Source: Pseudomonas moraviensis
GTDB lineage: Bacteria > Pseudomonadota > Gammaproteobacteria > Pseudomonadales > Pseudomonadaceae
DNA length: 64,000 nt
Assembly (NCBI RefSeq): GCF_900105805.1
Contig: NZ_LT629788.1
Coordinates: 3,472,001 to 3,536,000, forward strand
Direction of reading: 5' to 3'
The stretch's first letter is position 1; every line of letters begins with the position of its first letter. The notes below the pieces were generated by a model. That model saw only the letters and a program-made list of their open reading frames with translations. It did not search any database and was not told the origin of the DNA. The position numbers were made by a program, and so were the translations under genes. Below, one piece after another: positions 7,143 to 16,121 of this stretch.

Positions 7143-8492
7143 ATGACTGATCTGCTTACGTCCATCCAGACCGCACTCGACCTGCCGCGCACGCCAATCC
7201 CCTGCAACGGTGACGGCGCGCTGCCCTCGGCGTTCGCGGTCACCGAGCTGGCCTGCGCCAGCATCGCCGTTGCCGGGCAAGCGGTCAGCGAATTGCTCCA
7301 CCAGCAGACCGGTGACATGCCCGCCGTTGCGGTCGATCGACGTCTGGCCTCGTTCTGGTTCTCCACCTCGCTGCGCCCGATCGGCTGGCAAGTGCCGCCG
7401 CTGTGGGATCCGGTCGCCGGCGACTATGCCACCCGGGACGGCTGGATCCGCCTGCACACCAACGCCCCGCATCACCGCGCCGCCGCTGAACGGGTGCTTG
7501 GCGCCTGCGCCGACCGTGCAGCAATGGCGGCGAAAGTTGCGCAATGGGCAAGTACGGATCTGGAACAAGCGGTGGTCGACGCCCAGGGTTGCGCCGCTGA
7601 AATGCGCAGTTGGGCGCAGTGGCAGCAGCACCCGCAAGGGCTGGCAGTGAATGCTGAGCCGTTGGTGCATTTCATTGCGCAGACAGACGAGCACCGCGCC
7701 GAATGGCAAGGTTCGATCGCGCGACCACTGGCCGGGATCAAGGTGCTCGATCTGACCCGCGTGCTCGCCGGCCCCACCGCCAGCCGCTTGCTCGCCGGAT
7801 TGGGCGCCAATGTGCTGCGCATCGATCCGCCGAGCTGGAACGAACCCGGCGTGGTTCCGGAAATGACCGTCGGCAAACATTGCGCGCGGCTGGACCTGCA
7901 GACTCCAGCGGATCGCGCAGTGTTCGAAGGTTTGTTGCAAGACGCCGACATCCTGCTGCACGGCTATCGTGCCGACGCTCTGGAACACCTTGGCTTTGGT
8001 GTTGAGCGCCGTCGACAACTGGCGCCCGGTCTGATCGATGTCTGCCTCAACGCCTACGGCTGGAGCGGCCCGTGGCAGAACCGCAGGGGCTTCGACAGCC
8101 TGGTGCAGATGAGCAGCGGCATCGCCGAGGCCGGACAGCGCTGGAAGCACAGCGATAAACCGACGCCGTTGCCAGTGCAGGCGCTGGATCATGCGACCGG
8201 GTATCTGATGGCGGCGAGTGCGATCAGGCTGCTGACTGAACGCCTGGCCAAAGGTCGCGGGGGTTCGGCGCGGCTGTCGCTGGCGCGCACGGCGAAGCTG
8301 TTGGTCGAGCATGGCCAGGGATCGGATGAAGCATTGCGTGGCGAAGATGTGCAGGATCAGGATTCGGCGCTTGAGCACACAGCGTGGGGCCCGGCGCGGA
8401 GGTTGCGCGTGCCGGTGCAGATCAGCGGGGTGGCAGTGCGGTGGGATTTGCCGGCGATGGAGTTGGGCTCGTATCCTGCGCAGTGGCTCTAG
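7143..8492 (+). CDS. CaiB/BaiF (family III) CoA transferase
   Basis: Protein of 449 aa with a clear family III CoA-transferase segment from about residue 195: PLAGIKVLDLTRVLAGPTA, LLAGLGANVLRIDPP, then DADILLHGYR, and RRGFDSLVQMSSGIA, whose Asp is the candidate acyl-enzyme residue of formyl-CoA transferase relatives. The first ~190 residues are a second, divergent CaiB-like half, a layout common in Pseudomonas homologues. Such enzymes move CoA between carboxylic acids; the substrate is unknown. A strong ribosome site (AGGAGG just before the start) supports ATG 7143. It is a single-gene unit flanked by repeats, so the context does not identify a pathway. Confidence 0.88.
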   Translation: MTDLLTSIQTALDLPRTPIPCNGDGALPSAFAVTELACASIAVAGQAVSELLHQQTGDMPAVAVDRRLASFWFSTSLRPIGWQVPPLWDPVAGDYATRDGWIRLHTNAPHHRAAAERVLGACADRAAMAAKVAQWASTDLEQAVVDAQGCAAEMRSWAQWQQHPQGLAVNAEPLVHFIAQTDEHRAEWQGSIARPLAGIKVLDLTRVLAGPTASRLLAGLGANVLRIDPPSWNEPGVVPEMTVGKHCARLDLQTPADRAVFEGLLQDADILLHGYRADALEHLGFGVERRRQLAPGLIDVCLNAYGWSGPWQNRRGFDSLVQMSSGIAEAGQRWKHSDKPTPLPVQALDHATGYLMAASAIRLLTERLAKGRGGSARLSLARTAKLLVEHGQGSDEALRGEDVQDQDSALEHTAWGPARRLRVPVQISGVAVRWDLPAMELGSYPAQWL

Positions 8493-8498
8493 AAGATG

Positions 8499-8676
8499 CC
8501 CCTCACCCCAGCCCTCTCCCGGAGGGAGAGGGGGCCGACCGAGGTGTCTTGCGCTATACGTCGACCTGAAAAAACCAGTCGATTATGGATTCGGAAAAGG
8601 TCTTTCACGTCGGCGTAATTCGCCAATATCCCCCGGTCGGCCCCCTCTACCTCCGGGAGAGGGCTGGGGTGAGGGG
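8499..8676 (+). repeat. Long inverted repeat, CCCCTCACCCCAGCCCTCTC family
   Basis: Left arm CCCCTCACCCCAGCCCTCTC plus CCGGAGGGAGAGGGGGCCGACC; right arm is its near reverse complement ending GGGCTGGGGTGAGGGG, about 178 bp overall. A second repeat family distinct from the REPINs; further copies are at 15870 and 60084, and a solo copy near 22950. It lies between two convergent genes. Confidence 0.9.
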
Positions 8677-8688
8677 CTGCTTTTCAGA

Positions 8689-10116
8689 TCACAACGCCAA
8701 CACCCCGCTATACAACCCATACGCCGCCAGCCCCGCGCCAATCACCACGCAGGCAAAAATCCCTTTCTCTACCGTGGTAAAAACCGGCTGGCCCTGTTCA
8801 TGCTTGGCCTTGGCAAACAGAATCACCCCGGGGGCATACAACAGCGCCGACAGCAGCAGATACTTCACCCCGCCGGCGTACAACAGCCACACCGCGTAAA
8901 CCAGTGCGATGCCGCCAATCAGCAGATCCTTGGTGCGTTCGGCGGAGGCGTGTTCGTAGGTTTCACCGCGCCCGCTGAGTAGCACCGCGTACGCCGCCGA
9001 CCACAGATACGGCACCAGAATCATCGACGACGCCAGATAGATCAGACTGGTGTAAGTACCCGCCGAGAACAGCGTGATCAGCAGGAAAATCTGGATCATC
9101 GCGTTAGTCAGCCACAACGCGTTGACCGGTACGTGATTGTTGTTTTCCTTCTTCAGGAACGCCGGCATGGTCTTGTCCTTGGCCGTGGCGAAGAGGATTT
9201 CTGCGCACAGCAGGGCCCACGACAGCAACGCGCCCAACAGGGAAATCGCCAGCCCGACGCTGATCAGCAACGCGCCCCACGGCCCGACGATGTGTTCGAG
9301 CACCGCCGCCAGTGAAGGGTTCTGCAGACTGGCCAGCTCCGGCTGGCTCATGATCCCCAGCGACAGCACATTGACCAGCACCAGCAGCGCCAGCACGCCG
9401 ATGAAACCGATCACCGTGGCGCGACCGACATCGCTGCGTTTTTCGGCACGGGCGGAGTAGACGCTGGCGCCTTCGATGCCGATGAACACGAACACGGTGA
9501 CCAGCATCATGTTGCGCACCTGGTCCATCACCCCGCCGAAGTTCGGGTTGCTGCGGCCCCAGATGTCGCGGGTAAAGACGTCCGCCTTGAACGCCACGGC
9601 AGCGATGACGATGAACATGATCAGCGGTACGACCTTGGCCACGGTGGTCAACTGGTTGATCAGCGCCGCCTCCTTGATTCCGCGCATCACCAGGAAATGC
9701 ACCGCCCACAACAGCACCGAGGCGCAGCCGATGGCGATCGGCGTATTGCCCTGGCCGAACACCGGAAAGAAGTAGCCGAGGGTGCTGAACAGCAAGACGA
9801 AATAACCGACGTTGCCCAGCCAGGCGCTGATCCAGTAACCCCAGGCCGACGAAAAGCCCATGTAATCGCCAAACCCGGCCTTGGCATAGGCATAGACGCC
9901 CGAGTCCAGCTCCGGTTTGCGATTGGCCAGGGTCTGAAAGACGAACGCCAGGGTCAGCATGCCGATCGCGGTGATGCCCCAGCCGATCAGGATCGCCCCG
10001 GCATCGGCGCGCGCCGCCATGTTCTGCGGCAACGAGAAAATCCCCCCGCCGATCATCGAGCCCACCACCAGAGCGATCAACGCACCAAGGCGCAGCTTTT
10101 GCGTCGGTTGCGACAT
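8689..10116 (-). CDS. ArcD-type arginine/ornithine antiporter, second copy
   Basis: Amino-acid permease of the basic amino acid/polyamine antiporter family, 475 aa with about 12 membrane segments. Start ATG at 10116 (MSQPTQKLRLG) is preceded by AAGGAG; an upstream in-frame ATG at 10158 has none. N-terminal GSMIGGGIFSLPQNMA is the APC-family substrate helix. By eye it is about four-fifths identical to the plus-strand ArcD at 10554-11981 and of the same length, so the two are recent paralogues reading away from a shared 437-bp region. The family exchanges arginine for ornithine across the inner membrane. It is not followed by other arc genes, so it is a stand-alone exporter/importer or a spare ArcD with separate control. 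Confidence 0.9.
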   Translation of the reverse strand: MSQPTQKLRLGALIALVVGSMIGGGIFSLPQNMAARADAGAILIGWGITAIGMLTLAFVFQTLANRKPELDSGVYAYAKAGFGDYMGFSSAWGYWISAWLGNVGYFVLLFSTLGYFFPVFGQGNTPIAIGCASVLLWAVHFLVMRGIKEAALINQLTTVAKVVPLIMFIVIAAVAFKADVFTRDIWGRSNPNFGGVMDQVRNMMLVTVFVFIGIEGASVYSARAEKRSDVGRATVIGFIGVLALLVLVNVLSLGIMSQPELASLQNPSLAAVLEHIVGPWGALLISVGLAISLLGALLSWALLCAEILFATAKDKTMPAFLKKENNNHVPVNALWLTNAMIQIFLLITLFSAGTYTSLIYLASSMILVPYLWSAAYAVLLSGRGETYEHASAERTKDLLIGGIALVYAVWLLYAGGVKYLLLSALLYAPGVILFAKAKHEQGQPVFTTVEKGIFACVVIGAGLAAYGLYSGVLAL

Positions 10117-10553
10117 GCAGATCTCCTTGAACAAGCCGCTGTTATTTATTTGTAACAACAGCTGACTAAAAGCCTAAGAGTAGATGACGTTTATCAGGTA
10201 ATGCATAGGCGAACACATTTATATATAGCGGATGACGATAACGCGTAGCACGTTAAGTCAGTTTTGTGCGCTGATCCTGATAATTCGATTCTGTACTGAA
10301 AACAGATGACGGACATTTGCCAAACCCGCAAAAGCAACTAGCGTCATAGTTCGAAAGCATTAATAGCTATTCCCAATTGCATTAGCGAAAAGGCTCTGTC
10401 ACGGGCCTTTCAGAGCACAGCGTTATGCCCGCAACGGGTGGATAAGTCATTCATTAACAATGGAATGTAGCCATGCACTGATCCAAGTCAGCTATTCGAA
10501 CAGACAACGGTACTAGGCTGTGAGCTCTCCTTTCCTGCAATGGAGTCATGCAA
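10117..10553. promoter_or_regulatory. Shared intergenic control region between the two arcD genes
   Basis: A 437-bp AT-richer gap that must hold both divergent promoters. I see a palindrome CTGATCCAAGTCAG at 10478-10491, a 7 of 10 match to the ANR/FNR half-sites TTGAT-N4-ATCAA, about 60 bp before arcD, and an inverted repeat GCTCTG/CAGAGC at 10393-10416. No coding frame is convincing. Anaerobic control by ANR and arginine control by ArgR are known for arc operons; only the ANR-like site can be pointed to here, and weakly. Confidence 0.5.
10478..10491 (+). promoter_or_regulatory. Possible ANR/DNR (FNR-like) operator of arcDABC
   Basis: CTGATCCAAGTCAG has perfect 4-bp ends (CTGA/TCAG) around six bases and matches TTGAT-N4-ATCAA at 7 of 10 positions. 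Its centre lies ~29.5 bp before a poor -10-like TAGGCT (10514-10519), as expected for class II FNR-type activation. Weak evidence on sequence alone. Confidence 0.35.
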
Positions 10554-11981
10554 ATGTCTGAAGCGCCCGGAAAACTAAGACTCGGTGCACTGGTTGCACT
10601 GGTAGTCGGTTCAATGATCGGTGGCGGGATATTTTCGTTGCCACAAAACATGGCCGCCAGCGCCGACGTCGGTGCCGTGCTGATCGGCTGGGCCATCACC
10701 GCCGTCGGCATGCTCACCCTCGCTTTCGTCTTTCAGACCCTCGCCAATCGCAAGCCTGACCTGGACGGCGGGGTCTACGCCTACGCCAAAGCCGGATTCG
10801 GCGACTACATGGGCTTCTCGTCTGCCTGGGGCTACTGGATCAGCGCCTGGCTGGGCAACGTCGGCTACTTCGTTCTGCTGTTCAGCACCCTCGGCTACTT
10901 CTTTCCGATCTTCGGCGAAGGCAACACGCCGGCGGCGGTGATCGGCGCGTCCTTGCTGCTGTGGGGCGTGCACTTCCTGGTGCTGCGCGGGATCAAGGAA
11001 GCGGCGTTCATCAACCTGGTGACCACGGTCGCCAAGGTCGTGCCGCTGCTGCTGTTCGTGCTGATCGCCATCTTCGCGTTCAAACTGGACATCTTCACCG
11101 CCGACATCTGGGGCGTAAAAAATCCGGATCTGGGCAGCGTGATGAACCAGGTGCGCAACATGATGCTGGTCACCGTCTGGGTGTTCATCGGCATCGAAGG
11201 CGCGAGCATCTTCTCCGCCCGCGCCGAGAAACGTTCGGACGTCGGCAAGGCCACCGTGATCGGTTTCATCACCGTGCTGCTGTTTCTGGTGCTGGTGAAC
11301 GTGCTGTCGCTGGGCATCATGACCCAGCCGGAACTGGCGAAACTGCAGAACCCGTCGATGGCCGCCGTGCTTGAACACGTGGTCGGGCACTGGGGCGCGG
11401 TGCTGATCAGCGTCGGTCTGATCATTTCGCTGCTGGGGGCGCTGCTGTCGTGGGTGCTGCTATGTGCGGAGATCATGTTCGCCGCCGCCAAAGACCACAC
11501 CATGCCGGAGTTCCTGCGCAAGGAAAACGCCAACCACGTGCCGGTCAACGCGCTGTGGCTGACCAATGCCATGGTGCAGATTTTCCTCATCATCACGCTG
11601 TTCTCGGCCAGCACGTACCTGTCGCTGATCTACCTCGCCACCTCGATGATTCTGGTGCCCTACCTGTGGTCGGCGGCCTATGCCCTGCTGCTGGCGGTGC
11701 GCGGCGAGAGCTACGAAGGGTTTGCCGCCGAGCGGCGCAAGGATCTGATCATCGGCGGTATCGCCCTGATCTATGCGGTGTGGTTGTTGTACGCCGGCGG
11801 GGTCAAGTACCTGCTGCTGTCGGCCCTGCTTTATGCGCCCGGCGCAATCCTGTTCGCCAAGGCCAAGCTGGAACTCAAACAACCGGTTTTCACCAACGTC
11901 GAGAAGCTGATTTTCGCCGCAGTGGTCGTGGGCGCCGTGGTGGCGGCCTACGGTCTCTACGATGGCTTCCTGACGCTGTAA
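10554..11981 (+). CDS. arcD: Arginine/ornithine antiporter ArcD
   Basis: First gene of the arginine deiminase operon. The APC-type antiporter of 475 aa imports arginine in exchange for the ornithine made by ArcB, at no energy cost. Start ATG 10554 (MSEAPGKLRLG) has GGAG at 10542-10545 at proper spacing, whereas ATG 10548 is only two bases from it. Features: GSMIGGGIFSLPQNMA in helix 1, about 12 membrane segments, and the FLRKENANHVPVNALWLTNAM loop typical of ArcD-like carriers. arcA begins 35 bp downstream. A near-identical paralogue is transcribed divergently from the other side of the promoter region. Confidence 0.95.
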   Translation: MSEAPGKLRLGALVALVVGSMIGGGIFSLPQNMAASADVGAVLIGWAITAVGMLTLAFVFQTLANRKPDLDGGVYAYAKAGFGDYMGFSSAWGYWISAWLGNVGYFVLLFSTLGYFFPIFGEGNTPAAVIGASLLLWGVHFLVLRGIKEAAFINLVTTVAKVVPLLLFVLIAIFAFKLDIFTADIWGVKNPDLGSVMNQVRNMMLVTVWVFIGIEGASIFSARAEKRSDVGKATVIGFITVLLFLVLVNVLSLGIMTQPELAKLQNPSMAAVLEHVVGHWGAVLISVGLIISLLGALLSWVLLCAEIMFAAAKDHTMPEFLRKENANHVPVNALWLTNAMVQIFLIITLFSASTYLSLIYLATSMILVPYLWSAAYALLLAVRGESYEGFAAERRKDLIIGGIALIYAVWLLYAGGVKYLLLSALLYAPGAILFAKAKLELKQPVFTNVEKLIFAAVVVGAVVAAYGLYDGFLTL

Positions 11982-12016
11982 CCCCTGATTGATCTGTCAT
12001 CTGGAGGAACACAGAA

Positions 12017-13273
12017 ATGACCACGGAAAAAGTGAAGTACGGCGTCCACTCCGAAGCCGGGAAACTGCGTAAAGTCATGGTTTGCTCCCCAGGTCTGGCC
12101 CATCAGCGGCTGACCCCGAACAACTGCGATGAACTGCTGTTCGACGACGTGCTGTGGGTGGCACAGGCCAAGCGCGACCACTTCGACTTCGTCACCAAGA
12201 TGCGCGAACGCGGCATCGACGTGCTGGAAATGCACAACCTGCTGACCGACATCGTCGCCATCCCCGAGGCGCTGGACTGGATTCTTGAGCGCAAGGTCAC
12301 CGCCGACTCGGTGGGCCTGGGCCTGATCAGTGAGGTGAAATCCTGGCTGAAAAGCCTTGAGCCACGGCACATCGCCGAATTCCTGATTGGCGGCGTCTCG
12401 GCCGATGATCTGCCGGACAGCTTCGGTGGCAAGACCATCCAGATGTTCCGCGACTTCCTCGGCCACTCCAGCTTCATCCTGCCGCCGCTGCCGAACACCC
12501 AGTTCACCCGCGACACCACCTGCTGGATCTACGGCGGCGTGACGCTGAACCCGATGTACTGGCCGGCGCGCCGTCAGGAAACCCTGCTGACCACCGCCAT
12601 CTACAAATTCCATCCGCAATTCACCAATGCCGAATTCGAGATCTGGTACGGCGACCCGGACAAGGATCACGGCAACTCCACCCTCGAGGGCGGCGACGTC
12701 ATGCCGATCGGCAACGGCGTGGTGCTGATCGGCATGGGCGAGCGTTCATCGCGTCAGGCCATCGGCCAACTGGCGCTGAACCTGTTCAACAACAAGGCGG
12801 TGGAAAAAGTCATCGTCGCCGGCCTGCCGAAATCCCGCGCGGCGATGCACCTGGACACGGTGTTCAGCTTCTGCGACCGCGACCTGGTGACGATCTTCCC
12901 GGAAGTGGTCAACCAGATCGTCGCCTTCACCCTGCGCCCTGACGAAAGCAAACAGGGCGGCATCGACATTCGCCGCGAAGAAGGCAGCTTCCTCGACACC
13001 GTCGCCGCTGCGCTCAACCTGCCGAAACTGCGCGTGGTGGAAACCGGCGGCAACAGCTTCGCCGCCGAACGCGAGCAATGGGACGACGGCAACAACGTGG
13101 TGGCGATGGAGCCCGGCGTGGTCATCGGCTACGACCGCAACACCTACACCAATACCCTGCTGCGCAAGGCTGGCGTGGAAGTCATCACCATCAGCGCCGG
13201 CGAACTCGGTCGCGGCCGTGGCGGCGGCCACTGCATGACCTGCCCGATCATCCGCGACCCGATCGACTACTAA
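12017..13273 (+). CDS. arcA: Arginine deiminase
   Basis: Enzyme of 418 aa that converts arginine to citrulline and ammonia, the first step of the arginine deiminase pathway in the cytoplasm. Length equals that of the P. aeruginosa enzyme. The catalytic cysteine is Cys406 in GGGHCMTCPIIRDP, with His405 beside it; the active-site His/Asp pair is in AAMHLDTVFSF and the substrate Asp in FTRDTTCWIYGG. A strong ribosome site (GGAGG) precedes ATG 12017. It is the second gene of arcDABC and is separated from arcB by a short GC-rich hairpin. Confidence 0.98.
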   Translation: MTTEKVKYGVHSEAGKLRKVMVCSPGLAHQRLTPNNCDELLFDDVLWVAQAKRDHFDFVTKMRERGIDVLEMHNLLTDIVAIPEALDWILERKVTADSVGLGLISEVKSWLKSLEPRHIAEFLIGGVSADDLPDSFGGKTIQMFRDFLGHSSFILPPLPNTQFTRDTTCWIYGGVTLNPMYWPARRQETLLTTAIYKFHPQFTNAEFEIWYGDPDKDHGNSTLEGGDVMPIGNGVVLIGMGERSSRQAIGQLALNLFNNKAVEKVIVAGLPKSRAAMHLDTVFSFCDRDLVTIFPEVVNQIVAFTLRPDESKQGGIDIRREEGSFLDTVAAALNLPKLRVVETGGNSFAAEREQWDDGNNVVAMEPGVVIGYDRNTYTNTLLRKAGVEVITISAGELGRGRGGGHCMTCPIIRDPIDY

Positions 13274-13285
13274 ACGACCGTCCCC

Positions 13286-13313
13286 CCGGCCGCACTTATC
13301 CCGTAGCGGCCGG
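13286..13313 (+). other. Stem-loop between arcA and arcB
   Basis: CCGGCCGC (13286-13293) pairs with GCGGCCGG (13306-13313) around a 12-base loop. There is no T tract, so it is more likely an mRNA processing or stabilising hairpin within the arc transcript than a terminator. Confidence 0.6.
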
Positions 13314-13342
13314 GCCGATTACCGAATCCAAGGAGAATCATC

Positions 13343-14353
13343 ATGGCGTTTAACATCCACAACCGTAACCTGCTCAGCCTGGAACACCACACCCCTCGCG
13401 AGTTGCGTTACCTGCTCGACCTGTCCCGCGACCTCAAACGCGCGAAATACACCGGCACCGAGCAGCAACACCTGAAGGGCAACAACATCGCCCTGATCTT
13501 CGAGAAAACCTCGACCCGCACCCGTTGCGCCTTCGAAGTGGCGGCCTATGACCAGGGCGCCAACGTCACCTACATCGACCCGAACTCCTCGCAGATCGGC
13601 CACAAGGAAAGCATGAAGGACACCGCCCGCGTGCTCGGGCGCATGTACGACGCCATCGAGTACCGTGGCTTCAAACAGGAAATCGTCGAGGAGCTCGCCA
13701 AGTTCGCCGGCGTGCCGGTGTTCAACGGCCTGACCGATGAATATCACCCGACCCAGATGATCGCCGACGTGCTGACCATGCGTGAGCACGCCGACAAGCC
13801 GATCCACGAAATCAGCTACGCCTACCTCGGCGATGCGCGCAACAACATGGGCAACTCGCTGTTGCTGATCGGCGCCAAACTCGGTATGGACGTGCGCATC
13901 TGCGCGCCAAAAGCCCTGTGGCCACTGGACGATCTGGTAGCGCGCTGCAAAAAATACGGTGAGGAAAGTGGCGCACGCATCACCCTCACCGAAGATCCGA
14001 AGGAAGCGGTCAAAGGCGTCGACTTCATTCACACCGACGTCTGGGTATCGATGGGCGAACCGGTGGAAGCCTGGGCCGAGCGCATCCAGCAGCTGCTGCC
14101 GTATCAGGTCAACGCCGAGCTGATGAAAGCCACCGGCAACCCGCGCACCAAGTTCATGCACTGCCTGCCAGCGTTCCACAACAGTGACACCAAGGTCGGC
14201 AAACAGATCGCCGAACAATATCCGCATCTGAAAAACGGCATCGAAGTGACCGACGACGTGTTCGAATCGCCGGCCTGCATCGCCTTCGAGCAAGCGGAAA
14301 ACCGCATGCACACGATCAAGGCGATCCTGGTCTCGACCCTGGCTGATCTCTAA
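13343..14353 (+). CDS. arcB: Catabolic ornithine carbamoyltransferase
   Basis: Protein of 336 aa that phosphorolyses citrulline to ornithine and carbamoyl phosphate. The carbamoyl-phosphate loop FEKTSTRTRCAFEVAAYD, the DEYHPTQMIADVLTMREH segment and the catalytic HCLP loop (MHCLPAFHNSDTKVG) are present. Length and position after arcA fit the catabolic ArcB rather than the biosynthetic ArgF (about 305 aa). Start ATG 13343 follows AAGGAG. It supplies carbamoyl phosphate to ArcC, encoded 152 bp further on, beyond a REPIN. Confidence 0.97.
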   Translation: MAFNIHNRNLLSLEHHTPRELRYLLDLSRDLKRAKYTGTEQQHLKGNNIALIFEKTSTRTRCAFEVAAYDQGANVTYIDPNSSQIGHKESMKDTARVLGRMYDAIEYRGFKQEIVEELAKFAGVPVFNGLTDEYHPTQMIADVLTMREHADKPIHEISYAYLGDARNNMGNSLLLIGAKLGMDVRICAPKALWPLDDLVARCKKYGEESGARITLTEDPKEAVKGVDFIHTDVWVSMGEPVEAWAERIQQLLPYQVNAELMKATGNPRTKFMHCLPAFHNSDTKVGKQIAEQYPHLKNGIEVTDDVFESPACIAFEQAENRMHTIKAILVSTLADL

Positions 14354-14369
14354 GAGCGGCACCGCTCCA

Positions 14370-14459
14370 TGTAGGAGTGAGCCTGCTCGCGATAGCGGTC
14401 TGACATTCAACATTAATGTCGACTGATGCTCCGTCATCGCGAGCAGGCTCACTCCTACA
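14370..14459 (+). repeat. REPIN inside the arc operon, TAGGAGTGAG subtype
   Basis: TGTAGGAGTGAGCCTGCTCG and its reverse complement CGAGCAGGCTCACTCCTACA flank a ~36-bp loop. It fills most of the arcB-arcC gap, so it is transcribed within the operon and could separate the mRNA stability of the two parts. Confidence 0.95.
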
Positions 14460-14504
14460 ATTGATCGAGTCGTTTGCCACTCCTCTGCTTAGAAGGATTG
14501 CACC

Positions 14505-15434
14505 ATGCGTATCGTCGTAGCCTTGGGCGGTAACGCCCTGCTCCGCCGTGGTGAGCCGATGACCGCTGACAATCAGCGCGCCAACATCCGCATCGCCACC
14601 GAGCAAATCGCCAAGATCCATCCCGGCAACCAACTGGTCATCGCCCACGGCAATGGCCCGCAAGTCGGCCTGCTGTCGCTGCAAGCGGCGGCCTATACGT
14701 CTGTCACTCCGTACCCGCTGGACGTGCTCGGCGCCGAAACCGAGGGCATGATCGGCTACATCATCGAACAGGAACTGGGCAATCTGCTCGACTTCGAAGT
14801 GCCGTTCGCCACCCTGCTCACCCAGGTCGAAGTCGACGCCAACGACCCGGCCTTCAAGAACCCGACCAAGCCGATCGGCCCGGTGTACGAAAAAGCCGAA
14901 GCGGAAAAACTCGCCGCCGAAAAAGGCTGGGCAATTGCTGCCGATGGCGACAAATTCCGCCGTGTCGTCGCCAGTCCACGGCCGAAACGCATCTTCGAAA
15001 TCCGCCCGATCAAGTGGCTGCTGGACAAGGGCAGCATTGTGATCTGCGCCGGTGGCGGCGGCATTCCGACCATGTACGACGAACAGCGCAATCTCAAAGG
15101 CATCGAGGCGGTAATCGACAAGGACCTGTGCTCGTCGCTGCTCGCCGAGCAACTGGAAGCCGACCTGCTGGTGATTGCCACCGACGTCAACGCGGCGTTC
15201 ATCGACTACGGCAAACCCACCCAGAAAGCCATCGCCGAAGCCCACCCGGACGAACTCGAACGCCTCGGTTTCGCCGCCGGTTCCATGGGGCCGAAGGTGC
15301 AGGCAGCTTGCGAGTTCGCACGCCATACTGGCAAGGTCGCGGTGATCGGTTCGCTGGCCGATATCGAAGCCATCGTCCAGGGCACCGCCGGTACGCGGGT
15401 CAGCACGGCGAAGCCGGGGATCAGCTACCGATAA
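14505..15434 (+). CDS. arcC: Carbamate kinase
   Basis: Protein of 309 aa with the carbamate-kinase signature at the N-terminus (VVALGGNALLRRGEPMTADNQ), the HGNGPQVG loop and VICAGGGGIPT. It makes ATP from ADP and carbamoyl phosphate and is the energy-yielding last step of arginine fermentation. An AAGGA sequence precedes ATG 14505. Fourth gene of arcDABC in the order D-A-B-C. Confidence 0.98.
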   Translation: MRIVVALGGNALLRRGEPMTADNQRANIRIATEQIAKIHPGNQLVIAHGNGPQVGLLSLQAAAYTSVTPYPLDVLGAETEGMIGYIIEQELGNLLDFEVPFATLLTQVEVDANDPAFKNPTKPIGPVYEKAEAEKLAAEKGWAIAADGDKFRRVVASPRPKRIFEIRPIKWLLDKGSIVICAGGGGIPTMYDEQRNLKGIEAVIDKDLCSSLLAEQLEADLLVIATDVNAAFIDYGKPTQKAIAEAHPDELERLGFAAGSMGPKVQAACEFARHTGKVAVIGSLADIEAIVQGTAGTRVSTAKPGISYR

Positions 15435-15496
15435 CAATAAACGCCGGAGCAGGCACAAGACCTGCTCCGCTCCCATGCCTTGAAAGGAGTAGCTCA

Positions 15497-15859
15497 ATGG
15501 CCCAATTCGAACCCGGTCATCTGCATATCGAGCGGCACGCGTTGACCGACGATGACGTCAATTACAACGTGCATCTGGACTATGAAGTGTTCACCGATCC
15601 GCAGAAAGGCAAAGGGATTCAGTTCACCCTGCATGGCAGCATGCAGGGCAAGGACATGAAGGAAACGTTTTTCCTGCCCAAGGAGGAGGCCTACAACTTC
15701 GCCCGTGACGTGACCCGGATCGCCGAGAAGTACGGAATCCCCAAGACCCACAGCCAGATCGGCTCGGTGCACAAGCATTACGACCTGATGTTCGAAGACA
15801 TTCGGCAGAAGTTGAATATGCAGTCAGGGGATCCGGTCAATCTCGAGCATTTCGAATAA
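15497..15859 (+). CDS. DUF5064-type hypothetical protein after arcC
   Basis: A 120-aa protein beginning MAQFEPGHLHIERHALT at ATG 15497, preceded by AAAGGAG. It lacks a signal peptide and membrane segments; charged residues dominate, with one basic/aromatic helix-like region (ETFFLPKEEAYNFARDVTR). I recognise it as like the Pseudomonas DUF5064 family, whose function is unknown. It lies 62 bp after arcC on the same strand with no strong terminator between them, so it is probably the last gene of the arc transcript and may relate to arginine or anaerobic metabolism. That link is positional only. Confidence 0.8.
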   Translation: MAQFEPGHLHIERHALTDDDVNYNVHLDYEVFTDPQKGKGIQFTLHGSMQGKDMKETFFLPKEEAYNFARDVTRIAEKYGIPKTHSQIGSVHKHYDLMFEDIRQKLNMQSGDPVNLEHFE

Positions 15860-15869
15860 AAATCTAAAG

Positions 15870-16046
15870 CCCCTCACCCTAACCCTCTCCCAGAGGGAGA
15901 GGGGACCGATTGGGGGATGCTGCAGCATTGCGTCGACCTGATCCTGCATCACTGAATCCATAATCGCCCGGTACTTTCAGGTCGATGCATAACCTCAGAC
16001 ACCTCGGTCGGCTCCCTCTCCCTCCGGGAGAGGGCTGGGGTGAGGG
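15870..16046 (+). repeat. Long inverted repeat, CCCCTCACCC family
   Basis: CCCCTCACCCTAACCCTCTC with an adjoining AGAGGGAGAGGGGACCGA at left; near reverse complement at right, ending GAGGGCTGGGGTGAGGG. Same family as 8499-8676. It separates the arc genes from gcsR. Confidence 0.9.
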
Positions 16047-16121
16047 TGCTTTTGCTTTCACCTCTCTTCAAGCCCAAGGCATACTTGCGCCCTCCGCTCT
16101 GCAGATCACTGAACCGCCCCC

